Positions 1-10,716 of a DNA stretch of 64,000 bases are shown one piece after another. The position numbers and the translations under genes were made by a program. Location: contig OX393549.1 of assembly GCA_947650365.1 (NCBI GenBank), forward strand, positions 23,921,347-23,985,346, written 5' to 3'. Numbering within the stretch: the stretch's first letter is position 1; each line of letters opens with the position of its first letter. Source of the stretch: Chamaelirium japonicum. Taxonomy: Eukaryota > Streptophyta > Magnoliopsida > Liliales > Melanthiaceae. Under the pieces are notes generated by a model. The model was not told the origin of the DNA. It saw nothing but the letters and a program-made list of their open reading frames with translations, and did no database searches.

Positions 1-6
1 GGAACT

Positions 7-700
7 TGATCGGAGTTGAAGGTTTGTTAGAGCCGATGGGGTAGTGCCGCTTCGAGCTTCTTCTCCAGTCTTTGCTTCTGGCGTCTTCGGAGTCGAAGGG
101 TCTTCTTCTCCAAGCTTTCTTCTTCGTGCACGGAGCCGAAAGCTTGATCTTCTTGTGCAAGGGTCTTCACGTTGATGAGGGCTTTCAGTGGACTAAGCCG
201 GTCCCGAAGGGATAGGCTTGCCCGTGCCTCGTGAAGCCTTGGGTCAATGAAGAAGCGTCTCCTCTTCTGCAGAGCTTCCTCACTTCGTCTTCAGCTTGCT
301 ATTTCTTCGACCTGGCGACGGTTGTAGCGTCGGCTTCTTCTCCGGGCGTATTTGGCGTAATCGGAGTTGAAGGCTTTGTTGAAGATGACGGGTGTAGCAC
401 CGCTTCTCTTCTTTTCCGGGCTTTTGGGCTTGATCGGAGTCGAATGCTTATTGGAGACGATGGGGTAGTGTCGCTCCGATCTTATTCTTCGGCCTTTGCT
501 TCTGGCGTCCTCAGAGTCGAAGGATTTTTCTTCTCTGAGCTTTCTTCTTCATGCATGGAGTCGAAGGCTTGATCTTCTTGTGCAAGGGTCTTCACATTGA
601 TGAGGGCTTTCAATGGACTAAGCCGGTCCCGAAGGGATAGGCTTGCCCGTGCCTCGTGAAGCCTTGGGTCGATGAAGAGCGTGTCTCCTCTTCTGCAGAG
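7..700. repeat. Direct tandem duplication, period about 423 bp
   Basis: The stretch starting with TTGATCGGAGT at 8 recurs at 429, and the block with GTGCAAGGGTCTTCAC at 155 recurs at 579, so about 270 bp is present twice in direct orientation. The copies differ by scattered substitutions. Reading frames here are short and of simple composition and are not called as genes. The repeat may belong to an LTR element whose body lies outside the window. Confidence 0.75.
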
Positions 701-1030
701 CTTCTTTGCCTTGCCATCCGACCTCTTGAGCCTTCCCCCTCCCCCTCTATTTATTGGCAAAGGGGGGAGGTGAGAGATATAGGAAGTTTTAATTTTAAAT
801 CCCTTTAATATCTCTCCCATAATTTCCCGAGATTTATTCTTCAATTGAAGAGAGGAATAAACCTTTATTCGCTTTCCTTTTCTGGTTGGGTAATTATGGC
901 TCAATCATTTTTGGATTTACTTTGAATCTTGCATATAAAGTCGATGGCGACCCGGCTTCGTTTCTTGTCCGTCGGATCGAGGGATTGGCGCAGATCCACA
1001 CTCACGTAGACGTCATACGCAACCTCCCTT
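701..1030. other. Possible end of an LTR with a PBS-like TGGCGAC
   Basis: No gene is seen. A TATA-like string (GCATATAAAG, 931-940) is followed at 945 by TGGCGACCCGG. TGGCGAC resembles the start of primer-binding sites of some plant Ty3/gypsy elements of the Tat/Ogre type. No retroelement protein follows, so this is only a possible LTR junction. Confidence 0.2.
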
Positions 1031-1160
1031 CGCGCATGACAGTATTTGTTTCCTTTTTTCCTTCTTTTCTTTCCTTTTCTTTTCCTTCCTTTTCTTTTCT
1101 TTCCTTTCTTTTCTTTACTTTTCTTTTCTTTCCTTTTCTTTTCTTTTCTTGTATGGCCGG
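1031..1160. repeat. Pyrimidine-rich TTTTCTTTCC low-complexity tract
   Basis: Irregular repeats of TTTTC and TTTCC on the plus strand. The reading frames on both strands here are by-products of composition. Confidence 0.85.
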
Positions 1161-1245
1161 CCACCCCATGAGGGGTTCGGTCTCTAGTAGGGGGCCGGGT
1201 GGGCCCCACTTGAGGATGGGCCCACCCGGCCCCTTGTTGGGCGCG

Positions 1246-1386
1246 AGTCGGGTCCAGGTCCGAGTGCGTGTCGGGTTTGATTCCGAGTCGGTGCACCTCC
1301 AACTTGGTGCATGCGAGTCGGGTCCACGTCGGAGTGCGTGTCGGGTTTGCCTCCGAATTGGCGCATGCGACTCGGGTCCGGGTTAG
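1246..1386. repeat. Two tandem copies of a unit of about 70 bp
   Basis: The unit containing GAGTGCGTGTCGGGTTTG occurs twice in direct orientation (around 1260 and 1330), each followed by a GCATGCGA-type motif. It is GC-rich and not evidently coding. Confidence 0.7.
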
Positions 1387-1410
1387 ACACAATTTGTATG
1401 TCTACAGCAC

Positions 1411-1499
1411 GCTTAACTACGGAGTTCTTACAAAATTCATAGCGGCGCATGGTTTTAAAATGCGTCGCTACAGATTTCGTAAGAACTCCGTAGTTAAGC
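1411..1499. repeat. Inverted repeat of the 5S-like LTR segment
   Basis: The left arm (1411-1449) is the reverse complement of the right arm (1460-1499) apart from a few mismatches, with the spacer GGTTTTAAAA. The right arm is the start of the 5S-like region of the adjacent Cassandra LTR, so the left arm is an inverted fragment of the same LTR. Confidence 0.8.
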
Positions 1500-1552
1500 G
1501 TGGTCGGGTGAGAGCAGTACCAGGATGGGTGACCTCCCTGGGAAGTTTTCGT
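1481..1552 (+). other. 5S rRNA-like segment in the Cassandra 5' LTR
   Basis: The segment resembles the 3' two-thirds of plant 5S rRNA: TAGTTAAGCG (box A region), CGGGTGAGAG (intermediate element) and GGATGGGTGACCTC (box C) occur in order. It is part of the LTR and not an independent 5S gene. Confidence 0.85.
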
Positions 1553-1684
1553 ACGGGCACGGGTAAAGCGGACAATATCTTGTGTGTTTGGGGTGGATGT
1601 TACAAATTGGTATCAGAGCCGGTTCTCCTCGCAATGGGGGGGTCTAACCCTAAACGAGGACATGTAGCCCTAAGGGGGGTGGAT

Positions 1685-2015
1685 TGTGATGACCAAGATC
1701 CAATAGGCCAAGAGCCAAGAGCCAAGAATCCTGAGACTGTGATGCCAAGATGGATGAGGTGAGGTGAGGTGTATAAGGCCATGAGTTAGCCCCACATCGC
1801 CTAGAGAGAAGGAGATCCTGAGCTACTTATATAATTTTCCCTCCCAAACATAGAAGATGTGTTTTAAAACCGTACGCCGCTACGGATTTCGTAAGAATTT
1901 CGTAGTTAAGCGTGCTCGGGCGAGAGTAATACCAGGATGGGTGACCCCCTGGGAAGTTCTCGTGCGGGCACGGGCAAAGCAGACAAAATCTTGTGTGTTT
2001 GGGGCGGGTGTTACA
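1685..2015 (+). repeat. Complete Cassandra 3' LTR
   Basis: 331 bp bounded by TG...CA. It contains CCCCACATCGCC at about 1790 and a TATATAA-like string near 1829, then the 5S-like part from 1893. It is the reference copy for the other LTR pieces in this cluster. Confidence 0.85.
1893..1963 (+). other. 5S rRNA-like segment in the Cassandra 3' LTR
   Basis: It carries GTAGTTAAGCGTGCTCGGG, CGAGAGTAATACCAGGATGG and GTGACCCCCTGGGAAG, matching the box A, intermediate element and box C region of plant 5S rRNA in order. A few substitutions separate it from a canonical gene, and the 5' part of 5S is absent. Confidence 0.85.
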
Positions 2016-2607
2016 GCACGGTTTTAAAACGCATCTTCTATGTTTGGGAGGGAAAATTATATAAGTAGCTCATAATCTCTTTCTCTCCAGGCGATGTGGG
2101 GCTAACATGTCGCCTTATACACCTCACCTCACCTTATCCATCTTGGCATCACAGCCTCAGGAGTCTTGGCTCTTGGCCTATTGGATATTGGTCGTCACAA
2201 TCCACCCCCTTAAGGACTACACGTCCACGTGTAGGGTTAGACCCCCCCCCCCTAGCGAGAAGAACCGGCTCTGGTACCATTTTGTAACATATGCCCCCCA
2301 ACACAAAAGATATTGTCTCCTTTGATCGTGCCCGCACGAGAACTTCACAGGAGGTCATCCATCCTAGTACTGCTCTCGCCTGAGCATGCTTAACTACGGA
2401 GTTCTTACGAAATCCGTAGCGACGCACGGTTTTAAAATGCGTCTTCTATGTTTTGGAGGGGAAATTATATAAGTAGCTCAGGATCACCTTCTCTCCAGAC
2501 GATGTGGAGCTAACACGTGGCCTTGTACACCTCGCCTCACCTTATCCATCTTGGCATCATAGTCTCAGGAGTCTTGGCTCTTGGTCTATTGGATCTTGGT
2601 CATCACA
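2016..2607 (-). mobile_element. Second Cassandra-type element, inverted, 3' LTR truncated
   Basis: On the minus strand a complete 5' LTR runs from 2607 down to 2283 (325 bp; CATCACA end at 2607, TGTAACA at 2283-2289). The primer-binding site follows (complement of GCTCTGGTACCA, 2268-2279), then a short internal region, then a 3' LTR that starts at 2199 and stops at 2016. The missing part of the 3' LTR is its 5S half. The next base on the low side is the last base of the plus-strand element, so the two abut without a spacer. Confidence 0.87.
2336..2406 (-). other. 5S rRNA-like segment in the inverted Cassandra LTR
   Basis: The complement of this stretch reads through TAGTTAAGCATGCTCAGGCG, GAGAGCAGTACTAGGATGG and GATGACCTCC. 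It is the third 5S-derived copy of the cluster, with G-to-A type changes. Confidence 0.85.
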
Positions 2608-4030
2608 AAATACAAATGTATTTAGATTAAAAATTGTTATTGATTGTAAAATTGGTTTCCATGACATATAGATATAGTATGTATGGGACTTTTGTGGGCA
2701 GGGGTTGGGCACTCTAGTCCGAGTACGATATATCAATAAATCACAGACGGAGCTGCATACAGAAATAATTCATAATTGATCAGATGGAGTTTTGACATGG
2801 TCCTTTCTATTGTGAGAGACGTCTCTCGAGACCCACACCGCATTCACATTCTTATATATCAATTTTGGAAAGATTTGTTGAAGAGTTTCATACTTTTGTC
2901 AATATGCCTAGCATGTAATTTCAGGATCAGTGGAGATGCTGGTTTGCATCCTTGCGGGCCCATTTGGAGGGTGTTCATGCATATGTGTGTTGCCTAAGTC
3001 AATGCACATGGGTGGATGCCATGCATGCATGTGTGCTCTTGCTAAAGGAGAGGTCTCCCCCTTATAAACAAAGGAGAAGCTAATGGTACAAAATATCAGA
3101 GAATCTCTCCCTCTCCACCCTCTGACTAATCTTTCTCGATGTGATTTGCTCCTCCATCGAGGAGCGAGTTATGCAATGTGAGTATGTCTGAATTCTCGGT
3201 TTCACGGTTCATCAGCGGGCTCGAGAGTTCTGTCGTTCCGCCTGTATCGTGAGTTCGCTCGATGATTTGATCATGGGCGGACGACAAATAGGATTTGATT
3301 CCGCCATTGCATGCCAACGCCGCCACCTCCATAGGGGAGCTACGCGATTGGATACCTCTGTTTAGTTCGAAGTATATATCCAGTGCAGTAAACCACTTTG
3401 GAGATAACTCAGATAAGTACTCAGAATATTGTGTATGACTTACCGTATTTGTTTTACAGTACTTGATGCAATAAGTCGATTTGGTGTCTCTGGGATACCT
3501 CGTAACTAAGGCAACTCGATACCACAAAATGAGCGATAAGACAAATATACCGATAACTTGATACCTCATATGATACTTCTAACCAAACGTAGCCTAAAGA
3601 AACTACTTACGGAGAAGTTCATAATTTGACAGAAAGAGTCGGAAGGATATAACAAAGAACATACAAATTTCCTCGCACGTGCGAAGGGTTTTTTTGAATT
3701 TCTCTATTTTTTTTCTCTTTTTTTATACAAGAGAACAGACTGCTCTCTGAGTCGGTAGAAGCATCTGACCCTGTTTTGGAAACCGTCGCACCAAACACGA
3801 CAGCTCCGCCGGGCCCACGTAGAGCTCGCCACGTACCCCCCTGGTGCAGCGCGGGCCCCCCCATTTCATCGTGCTGATGGACCTCCACCCCCACAGCATC
3901 TCGGTGCAGCAGCAGGAGAAGGCAAAGAATACACCCAGCAACACCATGGACGGGCTGGGACGGCCCCGTGGAGAGGCTGGCCCCACTGACACCTGGACCA
4001 CTCCGCATGACAGTGTCCGGAACACGGTCA
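2608..4030. other. Intergenic sequence with no supported gene
   Basis: Unique-looking AT-rich sequence. The longest frame (3126-3569, minus, 147 codons) has no recognisable motif and no splice or promoter context, and is left uncalled. Confidence 0.6.
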
Positions 4031-4379
4031 AATTATCGGTGCGTTAGGGCGTAGTACCCGGCCGTGCGAGGGTGTGAGCTGGAGCGGTGGCCGGGGGATG
4101 GGATCGCTCGGCGATCAATACGGCGCGGAGGGCGGGGTCGGGAAACGGCGGCGGGAGAGGGGGGGGGGAGGGGAAGGGGTGACACTAGATCGCGTGTTGG
4201 CGAACGCCGACCGTCGGATTCGTCTTCGTCGGCCGTCCGGACGATCCCGTTCCACGCCACTCGCCCGGGACTTCCGCCCTCGGGAACGGCCCCGTACGAC
4301 CCGGGAACGGACACGAGGCGGTCGCCCACTCGCGGGACGCACGTGTGGATCGGGAGTAGGGGAATCGTCTTCAGTTATG

Positions 4380-4640
4380 GTACCTGCATCGGCCGGTTTT
4401 CCGCAGGTTCCGCCGGTCGGTTTTCCCTTTCCCTGTCCTTTCTCTCTCTCTCTCTCTCTATTTAAAGGTCGGGCCACCATCTCTCCTCCCCCATCTCTCT
4501 CTCTCCTCGCCAAATTAACCTTACCAGTTTTAACTCATCTTTCTCCTCCCTCTCGACTAACTCCTCTCTCTCTCTCTAACTCCTCTCTCTTCTCTCTCTC
4601 TTCTCTCTCTCCTCTCTCTTTTTCTTGAAATTTTGACGAT
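4380..4640 (+). promoter_or_regulatory. Possible promoter with TATA-like box and CT-rich leader
   Basis: CTATTTAAAG at 4459-4467 lies in a (CT)n stretch that continues as a pyrimidine-rich leader to about 4625, after a GC-rich region (4040-4330). TATA followed by a CT-rich 5' leader is common in plant genes. No convincing coding exon follows, so this may be the promoter of a lost or fragmentary gene. Confidence 0.3.
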
Positions 4641-5014
4641 TTGCATAATTCTTTGGCCAACGAGATGAAGAAGAGAGCACAAGATCGTGGATTATGTTTT
4701 TCCACGGCTTTCTTGAACTATGGACTCATATTTGCTTTAAATTTTATTTTTTTTTTCAATTCTTTTCACTTTTTTAAGGAAAAAAAAAAAAGGAAAGGAA
4801 GGAAAAAGATGAGTGGGCAGATCATTCAGTGCAAAGTTCAAGAAAGACGTGGGAAAACAAGACACATCTTTCTTTTCCATCCCATTCCTCACTTGCCAAA
4901 AATAGTAAGTAGTCAATTTCAATTCTCCACTCTCTCTCTCTCTTTCTCTCTCTCTAGAAATTACTATTTATAGAAGGAATTCATGTTGATCTCCATTGAA
5001 TTTCCGTGATGCAG

Positions 5015-5132
5015 GATTCAGTTTCATCTCAGTTCTTGGAATAGTGGAGCTGCATTCAATTCTTTCGGTTCTAGCGATATCGATGCCGCCGCCGCCGGTA
5101 ATCTAATGCTTGGAAGTATCGGAATTCAGTAA
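5015..5132 (+). pseudogene. Possible exon remnant ending in a stop
   Basis: After TGATGCAG (acceptor-like, ending at 5014) one frame is open to TAA at 5130-5132 and reads IQFHLSSWNSGAAFNSFG, then SSDIDAAAAGNLMLGSIGIQ. The composition is protein-like, but I do not recognise the product and no upstream exon can be linked with confidence. It could equally be 5' leader sequence of a gene starting near 4480. Confidence 0.2.
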
Positions 5133-5559
5133 GATTTTTGTTGTAGATCTGAATCTACCTTTCTCTCTTCATTCACTTGTGATTCCCAGATCTGCGCAAT
5201 TCTCGTGAATTGGGAATAAATGTGCTGTGTAGGTGATTCACAGTCTACTTACTGAGCCTTTCTTTTCAGTACATATCTTTAATTGCTAGAGTAGGCTTAG
5301 TTTGAAAGATTATAACAAAAAAAAAAAAAAAAAAATCGCATAATTTATGGACAATTTTTTTTTTTTAATTTGAGCAGTGCATGCAGATTTTATTGTGAAA
5401 TTGAATCCACGGGAATTGCATTCGATAATTGCATACGGGAGCTTGTATGAACTGCATTACGGATAATATAATGTTTTAATTTAGTTTCTTAGTTATTGAT
5501 AGCATTGTTGAACAATCTATAAGGAATTTCCAATTCTTAAGACCTTGAAATTGAATTGG

Positions 5560-5613
5560 AATTATCACTGATTTTTTTTTTTTTTTTTTTTTTGGGGGGG
5601 GGGGGGGGGGGTT
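5560..5613. repeat. Poly-T/poly-G homopolymer run
   Basis: A run of T followed by about 20 G. The run length is unlikely to be exact. Confidence 0.8.
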
Positions 5614-5867
5614 ATATTTTTTGGATATAACACGCACACATTAATTCAGGAGAATTATCAAAACACTGAAATAGTTTTATATTTTTGAAGAAAATTGTTC
5701 TTTAAAGTGCAATGCATGTAAGATCATAGCACCGAGAGGAAGGTTATTTAAGGATTTTCAATCCGTTGAGTAAAATATAGCTCTACCATCATAAGCGATC
5801 AATTCGTATGAATTACAAGAATTTTTATTCTTCCTTCTTCTTTTGGTAAATTATACATAAATTCACT

Positions 5868-6452
5868 GTAGTTTGATCGACTATCACTTTCGTCCCCTCG
5901 TGTTAATAAACCCTACAATTGCCTCCTCAATCAAGTTTCTATTTCCTTGCACAAACACCACCTCTTGGCTCCTGACGGAGAAAATTTTCAGCACATCCTG
6001 TGTGCGTTACAACCGTGGGGCCCACTGTGATTCATGAGAAATGGGGTACCAAACCCCAGCACATGGGGGTAGTGGCCCCCAGCACTTAGAACGTGCTGAT
6101 AGGCTCTGGGTAACGGTTGTATCTTAGTGGATCTCTGGGCTGTAATATTAGTAGTAGGTGATGTCTCGATCACCTGGGTCCGTTGGCTGGGTGGTGTTTG
6201 TTTTGTGTTGACGGTAGGTTGTAACGTCGACTCTCTACCTTAGAGTGTGGTTGTTTAATCCTCCGATTGGGGTCTGCCAAACCCCCTCCCACCCTGGGTG
6301 GGATGCAAATTATCCTCAAAAAAAAAAAACGGTTGTAGCGTCTGAAAAACTTTCCCTCTCGGGGGTAAAAAATGATATGTTTTTCAAACTATAGGGGTGC
6401 ATTTGTAGGGTTTTAAACATGAATGTGTGAAAGTGATAATCGGTCAACCTAC
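5868..6452. mobile_element. Inverted-repeat (MITE-like) element with a nested insertion
   Basis: The left arm begins GTAGTTTGATCGACTATCAC at 5868 and the right arm ends with its imperfect complement (GTGATAATCGGTCAACCTAC) at 6452. The match continues inward through ACCCTACAA to about 100 bp per arm. The GTTACAACCGT and ACGGTTGTAGC pair marks the inner ends. No transposase frame is present. Confidence 0.7.
6013..6331 (+). mobile_element. Nested retroposon-like insertion with an A-rich tail
   Basis: The sequence between the inner ends of the surrounding inverted-repeat element ends in 12 A (6319-6330), as a SINE or LINE 3' end would. No target duplication or protein motif could be fixed, so the class is uncertain. 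Confidence 0.4.
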
Positions 6453-6957
6453 AAGGGGTCTTTCTTTTTTTTTTTGCGATGCATTACATTTTAGACAGGT
6501 GTATATATGGGAATCCACTAGAAATATATATATATATATAATCGAGAACCAATCCTTAACAACTCATCAGTCTACTAGCGCACTCATGTGTGGTACCAAC
6601 ATCAATAGGAATTGTGCATTATATGAGAATAGTGCGCATGCATTACTTGTTTGTTCCCTTCCTTAGCCGCCACCCTCGTATATGCGCTGGTTTTGGCTTT
6701 CTTGGAACATGGTTGCGGACCTACCTTCCTGCCTTTAGTATTCTTTAAATGTTCGGTTTGTAATTTTGATAACAAACTCTTTAAATTTGGTTATTAAGGC
6801 TATTATTCACTGTACCTTTTAAATTTCATTATTCACTCCCAACTCCATCTGAAAAAAAAAATTTTAATCCCCGGTTGAGACCGGGCCGAACAACTATGTT
6901 TCTAATTCATGTTGGGGTAATCCCCCAAGAACTTATCTATATAGGGTCGTGATACTG

Positions 6958-7286
6958 TGCGGCCGCTTAACGCGCGGCACTCCCTTCCGGAGTTTTTTTC
7001 AAATTTGTTTTTTTTAGGGATTGATCACCTCCCCTTGGATAGCACACTAAAAATCTCAGTCCAATTCAAGACCTGTAGGCCATTCAAATTTTCTTTTATC
7101 AAAATGGCGGTAAAAATGAACGACTGTAAAAGTCGATCGCATTTGAACGGCCTATAGGTCTTGGATTGAGCTGAAATTTTTTATGTGTGTTATCAAAAGG
7201 TAGGTGATCAACCTCCAAAAAAAAAAAATTCAAAATTACCCCCGAGGGAGGTCGCCGTACTTTAAGCCTCACGTTAAGCAACCGCA
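6958..7286. mobile_element. Fold-back MITE with long inverted repeats
   Basis: The arms (about 6958-7100 and 7140-7286) are imperfect complements. TGCGGCCGCTTAACG at the left pairs with CGTTAAGCAACCGCA at the right, and the inner pair is ACCTGTAGGCCATTCAAA with TTTGAACGGCCTATAGGT. No clear target duplication was found. Confidence 0.75.
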
Positions 7287-7299
7287 ATGGATCGCCATC

Positions 7300-7340
<41 letters not shown>
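7300..7340. repeat. (CT)n(TA)n microsatellite
   Basis: CT dinucleotides run directly into TA dinucleotides at the right flank of the fold-back MITE. Confidence 0.9.
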
Positions 7341-7578
7341 ATATAATTTTAATTAAAATGAAAATGGGTCCTTTTGTTGTTTGTTTTCTATTGGTGGATA
7401 ATAAAATCAGTGGCTATGAGACAAGGTGGCATTGGAATGGATGGTGATTGAGGGTGGTCCTGCTGGTGGATTATTCCCTTCTGATGTGGAAAGGGTGGCA
7501 CAGCTTTTGCCGATTCTGACTTCTGTAGCTCTGCCAGAAGAGAAAGTAGATCGTAGTAGGAGAAAGGAGAGGGAATGT

Positions 7579-7601
7579 GGAGGGGGGGGGGGGGGGGGGG
7601 A
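7579..7601. repeat. Poly-G run
   Basis: About 22 consecutive G; the exact length is doubtful. Confidence 0.85.
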
Positions 7602-8830
7602 GTAAAGGGTGGGAAAGACAACACTCATGTGATTCGACACCCCCTCTCCTCAGTCCTCCTCCTACTACTTCTACTGCTGCAGGGATGAGGACCCTCTCAT
7701 GTGGATGAAGGGAGGGGGAGAGTCTTTACAGCTAGCACCACACAGCTAGGGATGGCCTCTCCACAAGCTCCAATCCAATGTCACGTCCGCCACGTGGACC
7801 CGGTTTTGGATGTAGAATCTTGCGATCGTGCTGTTCGAACGGCGGTGATCGGTGCCACGTCAGGATGGCCGGGATCGGGATGTCTGGACAGCATTTTTCT
7901 TGTTGCTACGGAGGCCTGACAAATTTTGCATCAAATCGCATGTTCATTGCAAAATCATGTGTGGATGTTTTTAGTCCATGATTGCTACGGGACAAAGGAT
8001 TGATATGCTTGCGTTTCTCTTTTCCCACCCCAATTCATTCGAACCCTAGGGTGATTTTTGCGACGGCCATTTTACCATCGGCCCAATTTGGCGAGAACAT
8101 TTTTGCTACCCGATCAAAATGTTGCACTTGCTTATGGTCCAATTGGGATGTGTCACGTGGACTGTTAAAGAAAAATAACAGTGGTTACACTTGCTGCCGG
8201 ATGTATGCTACACTTGCTGACCTTGTTATTCCCCTTTAATTGTCGATGGTTTCAAAATGCCCTCCAATTTTGATCGCTTGACCTACTTAGTCTCTGTTTG
8301 GCTCAGCGGTGCGCAAATGCGGATTCGAACACGGAATCGATGGTTTCAAAATGCGTAGAGAAAAAAAATAGGTGTTTTGAGGCCACAACAATTAGCAAGA
8401 GTGGGACCGTGTAGGAGCGTATGGAGTTCTTAGCCAAACTCGGTTAAGAGGCCATGTTGTGTGCCCTATCCACTGGCCAAATTTTTTTTAGCTGGACCGG
8501 CCATGCAGTTACAGGATTGGGCGATAAAGCAAGGGCGCAAGGAGATCGGAAAATCAAAACATGGAAGGCAGCATTAGTTGCTATTTATTTAACTCCATAA
8601 TCATGTGGACATGGCAGCAAAATGTTCGCTCCACAATGTCCATACCGGGAGTCAAACAAGAAACCTCTCCAACATGGGAGAGAGGAAGTACACCGCCAAG
8701 AGCCCGTAGGTTTCCGCTCCCCATATGGGGATGGCTAAAGGCTGTTTTTTTTCAGGTAACCCGACCCGACAAGCGCCTATGGAGAAATTCTTTTGTAGGA
8801 TTAAAGTTGAAATAAAAAGAATTTCTCCTT
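7602..8830. other. Intergenic sequence with no supported gene
   Basis: No homology-like reading frame or repeat structure was recognised apart from the duplicated phrase ATGGTTTCAAAATGC at about 8246 and 8340. Confidence 0.5.
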
Positions 8831-8839
8831 AATCTGAAA

Positions 8840-8962
8840 CTGGGCTCGCTGCCATCCCTGTAATGCCTAGGAGTGCAAGGGAAACTTCTGACTGTGTCGA
8901 TGCTAGTGGGTCCATGGCTCGAAGGGTTACAAGGCACCTGCCGATGTCTTTAAAAAAAAAGG
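8840..8962 (+). mobile_element. Degenerate Au-like SINE 3' region
   Basis: GTGGGTCCATGGCTCGAAGG, then ACAAGGCACCTGCCGATGTC, then an A-rich tail matches the 3' part of the better copies at 11580-11845 and 61430-61640. The tRNA-related head is too decayed to define. Confidence 0.5.
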
Positions 8963-9427
8963 GGGACTTAGTGATAGCTCTCTGACAAAGTAATCGACTT
9001 GCATTAACTCCTCTTACAAGTCCCATATGACAATAGGTCCTTCCCAAAATCTTATCGAACCAAATAGAAAAGAGCGACAATAATGCCTAGTCGAAGGTTA
9101 TTATATTTACATTTTATGTCATCAATTGAACAAGAACGATTTCTTACACAAAAAACAATTGAAATCACCCCATATCGTCGATTTAAAATCATAAAATAAT
9201 TTTTTTTCTGTATATTTTATAAAAAATAAACATATTATGTCAACCGACCAAATAGTTATTATTTTTTACTGAATTATTACTTTTATGTGAGAGATAGAAT
9301 AAGCTTGGTTTCACATAGTTAAATACATTTTTTGTCACAAAAAATCATATTGTGACCTGATGAGCAGAAATACCGCTATAATCAATCTATAATTAAGACA
9401 TTTTACCATATCAAATTGCTTCTATTC

Positions 9428-9690
9428 ACTAACGGATTATTACTCTTTTGCTATGATCATTACACTTTATATGTAGGGGTAAAATTATCATTTAAAATTT
9501 TTTGTTATTATATGTGCGCGGGCGCGGCAGAAGGAACTTGTGTTAGCCAAAACTAACGGATTCTTATTATTTACCAACTGTTACTCTTATGCTACAATTG
9601 TTACACTTTATATGTAGGGGTAAAATTATCATTTAAAATTTTCATTATTACATGCTCATGACAGGAAGGAGCTCACGTTAGCCAAAGTCC
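9428..9690. repeat. Two tandem copies of a unit of about 125-130 bp
   Basis: TTACACTTTATATGTAGGGG followed by TAAAATTATCATTTAAAATT occurs at about 9466 and again at about 9608. Both are followed by a GTTAGCCAAA phrase. AT-rich and noncoding. Confidence 0.75.
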
Positions 9691-10452
9691 AACCACATGG
9701 GCTTAATGTTAAATTCAAACTTTTCATACCATTAGCGTTAAACGAAAACCTTTTTAAGGAGCTAACATTAATAACCAAAAAAAAAGGTTGGTCATATTGT
9801 CTTACTAGGGCCCGTTTGGTTTGCAGATATGACTAATTTCAAGGAAATGGAAATATGATTTCCGTGTTGGGTTTTTGGCTCGACTTCACCCAGTCGGACA
9901 TGACTCGATCGAACTAGTGGGTAATAAGTCGGGCTCAAAGGTATGTGGTTACTTGATCTTGAACCAAATATAATCCTACAAGTGTCGGGATTAGATCTAG
10001 GGTTTGAAAGGGTGCGAGTCCCAACTCCAGTACAACGGGGATGCGTCACACCTTGCGCACCCCATTACTAAATTTGAACACGTGAGAGACCCTAAATAGG
10101 AAATAAAGGGCTGCGGTTTGCATAGGATTTAAAGGTGGAAGGGGGGCCAATCCCTGTGTGCCATCCGATCGGGTCGGGTTGAATCCACATGAGAGAGAGA
10201 GAGAGAGAGGGATCGCATAACGGGATCGCGACCCCTCTCTCCTCGATTCTGCCCGTGCAAACCTGATAGGAAGGAGAGAGAGGGTGATCGCACAACAAGT
10301 CGCGCGACCCCCCTCTCCCCTCTGTTCCATCCGTCCGCAAGAAACCAAAGAGGGGGGCAACGATCAGGCCCTTCCCCCACCCCCCCCCCCCCCCCCCCCC
10401 TTCCCCTTCCCCTTCCCTTCTCTCCTCTCTTCGGTTCCCTCCTTTCTGAGCG

Positions 10453-10454
<2 letters not shown>

Positions 10455-10549
<95 letters not shown>

Positions 10550-10550
10550 A
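10455..10550. repeat. (GA)n microsatellite
   Basis: Long GA run with a few interruptions, preceded by a C run at 10380-10400. The long Arg-Glu reading frames over it are artefacts. Confidence 0.95.
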
Positions 10551-10664
10551 GCAGTTCTCTCTCCCCTCCTATGTCTCTCTCGACCCGATCAAGGAAGGTT
10601 TAGGGAGAGAGAAGGCTTCACCTTTCTCCTCTCTCCTCGGGTTTCGCTCCTTTCATTAGATCAC

Positions 10665-10665
<1 letters not shown>

Positions 10666-10713
<48 letters not shown>
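10666..10713. repeat. (GA)n microsatellite
   Basis: Second uninterrupted GA run inside the same element. Confidence 0.95.

Positions 10714-10716
<3 letters not shown>

Larger units (their letters stand above)
1450..2015 (+). mobile_element. Cassandra-type TRIM retrotransposon, 5' LTR truncated
   Basis: This is a miniature LTR element without coding capacity. A partial 5' LTR (about 1450-1604) ends in TGTTACA and is followed by the primer-binding site TGGTATCAGAGC at 1608-1619, which matches the initiator tRNA-Met type. The internal region is only about 80 bp. A purine-rich tract (AAGGGGGGTGGA, 1672-1683) precedes the complete 3' LTR at 1685-2015 (331 bp), which starts TGTGATGACC and ends TGTTACA. 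5S rRNA sequence in the LTRs is the hallmark of Cassandra. The 5' LTR lacks its U3 half and begins at the TTTTAAAA string next to the inverted repeat. Confidence 0.88.

Noticed and set aside
1481..1552. Genuine 5S rRNA gene
   Set aside because: The 5' third of 5S is missing and the segment lies inside LTRs with a tRNA-Met primer-binding site next to them.
3126..3569. 147-codon minus-strand frame
   Set aside because: The codons show no domain or conserved motif, there is no plausible start context, and the sequence is in an intergenic, repeat-rich region.
4033..4628. Overlapping GC-rich frames on both strands
   Set aside because: GC-rich composition with few stops; low-complexity Arg/Pro/Ser content and no family features.
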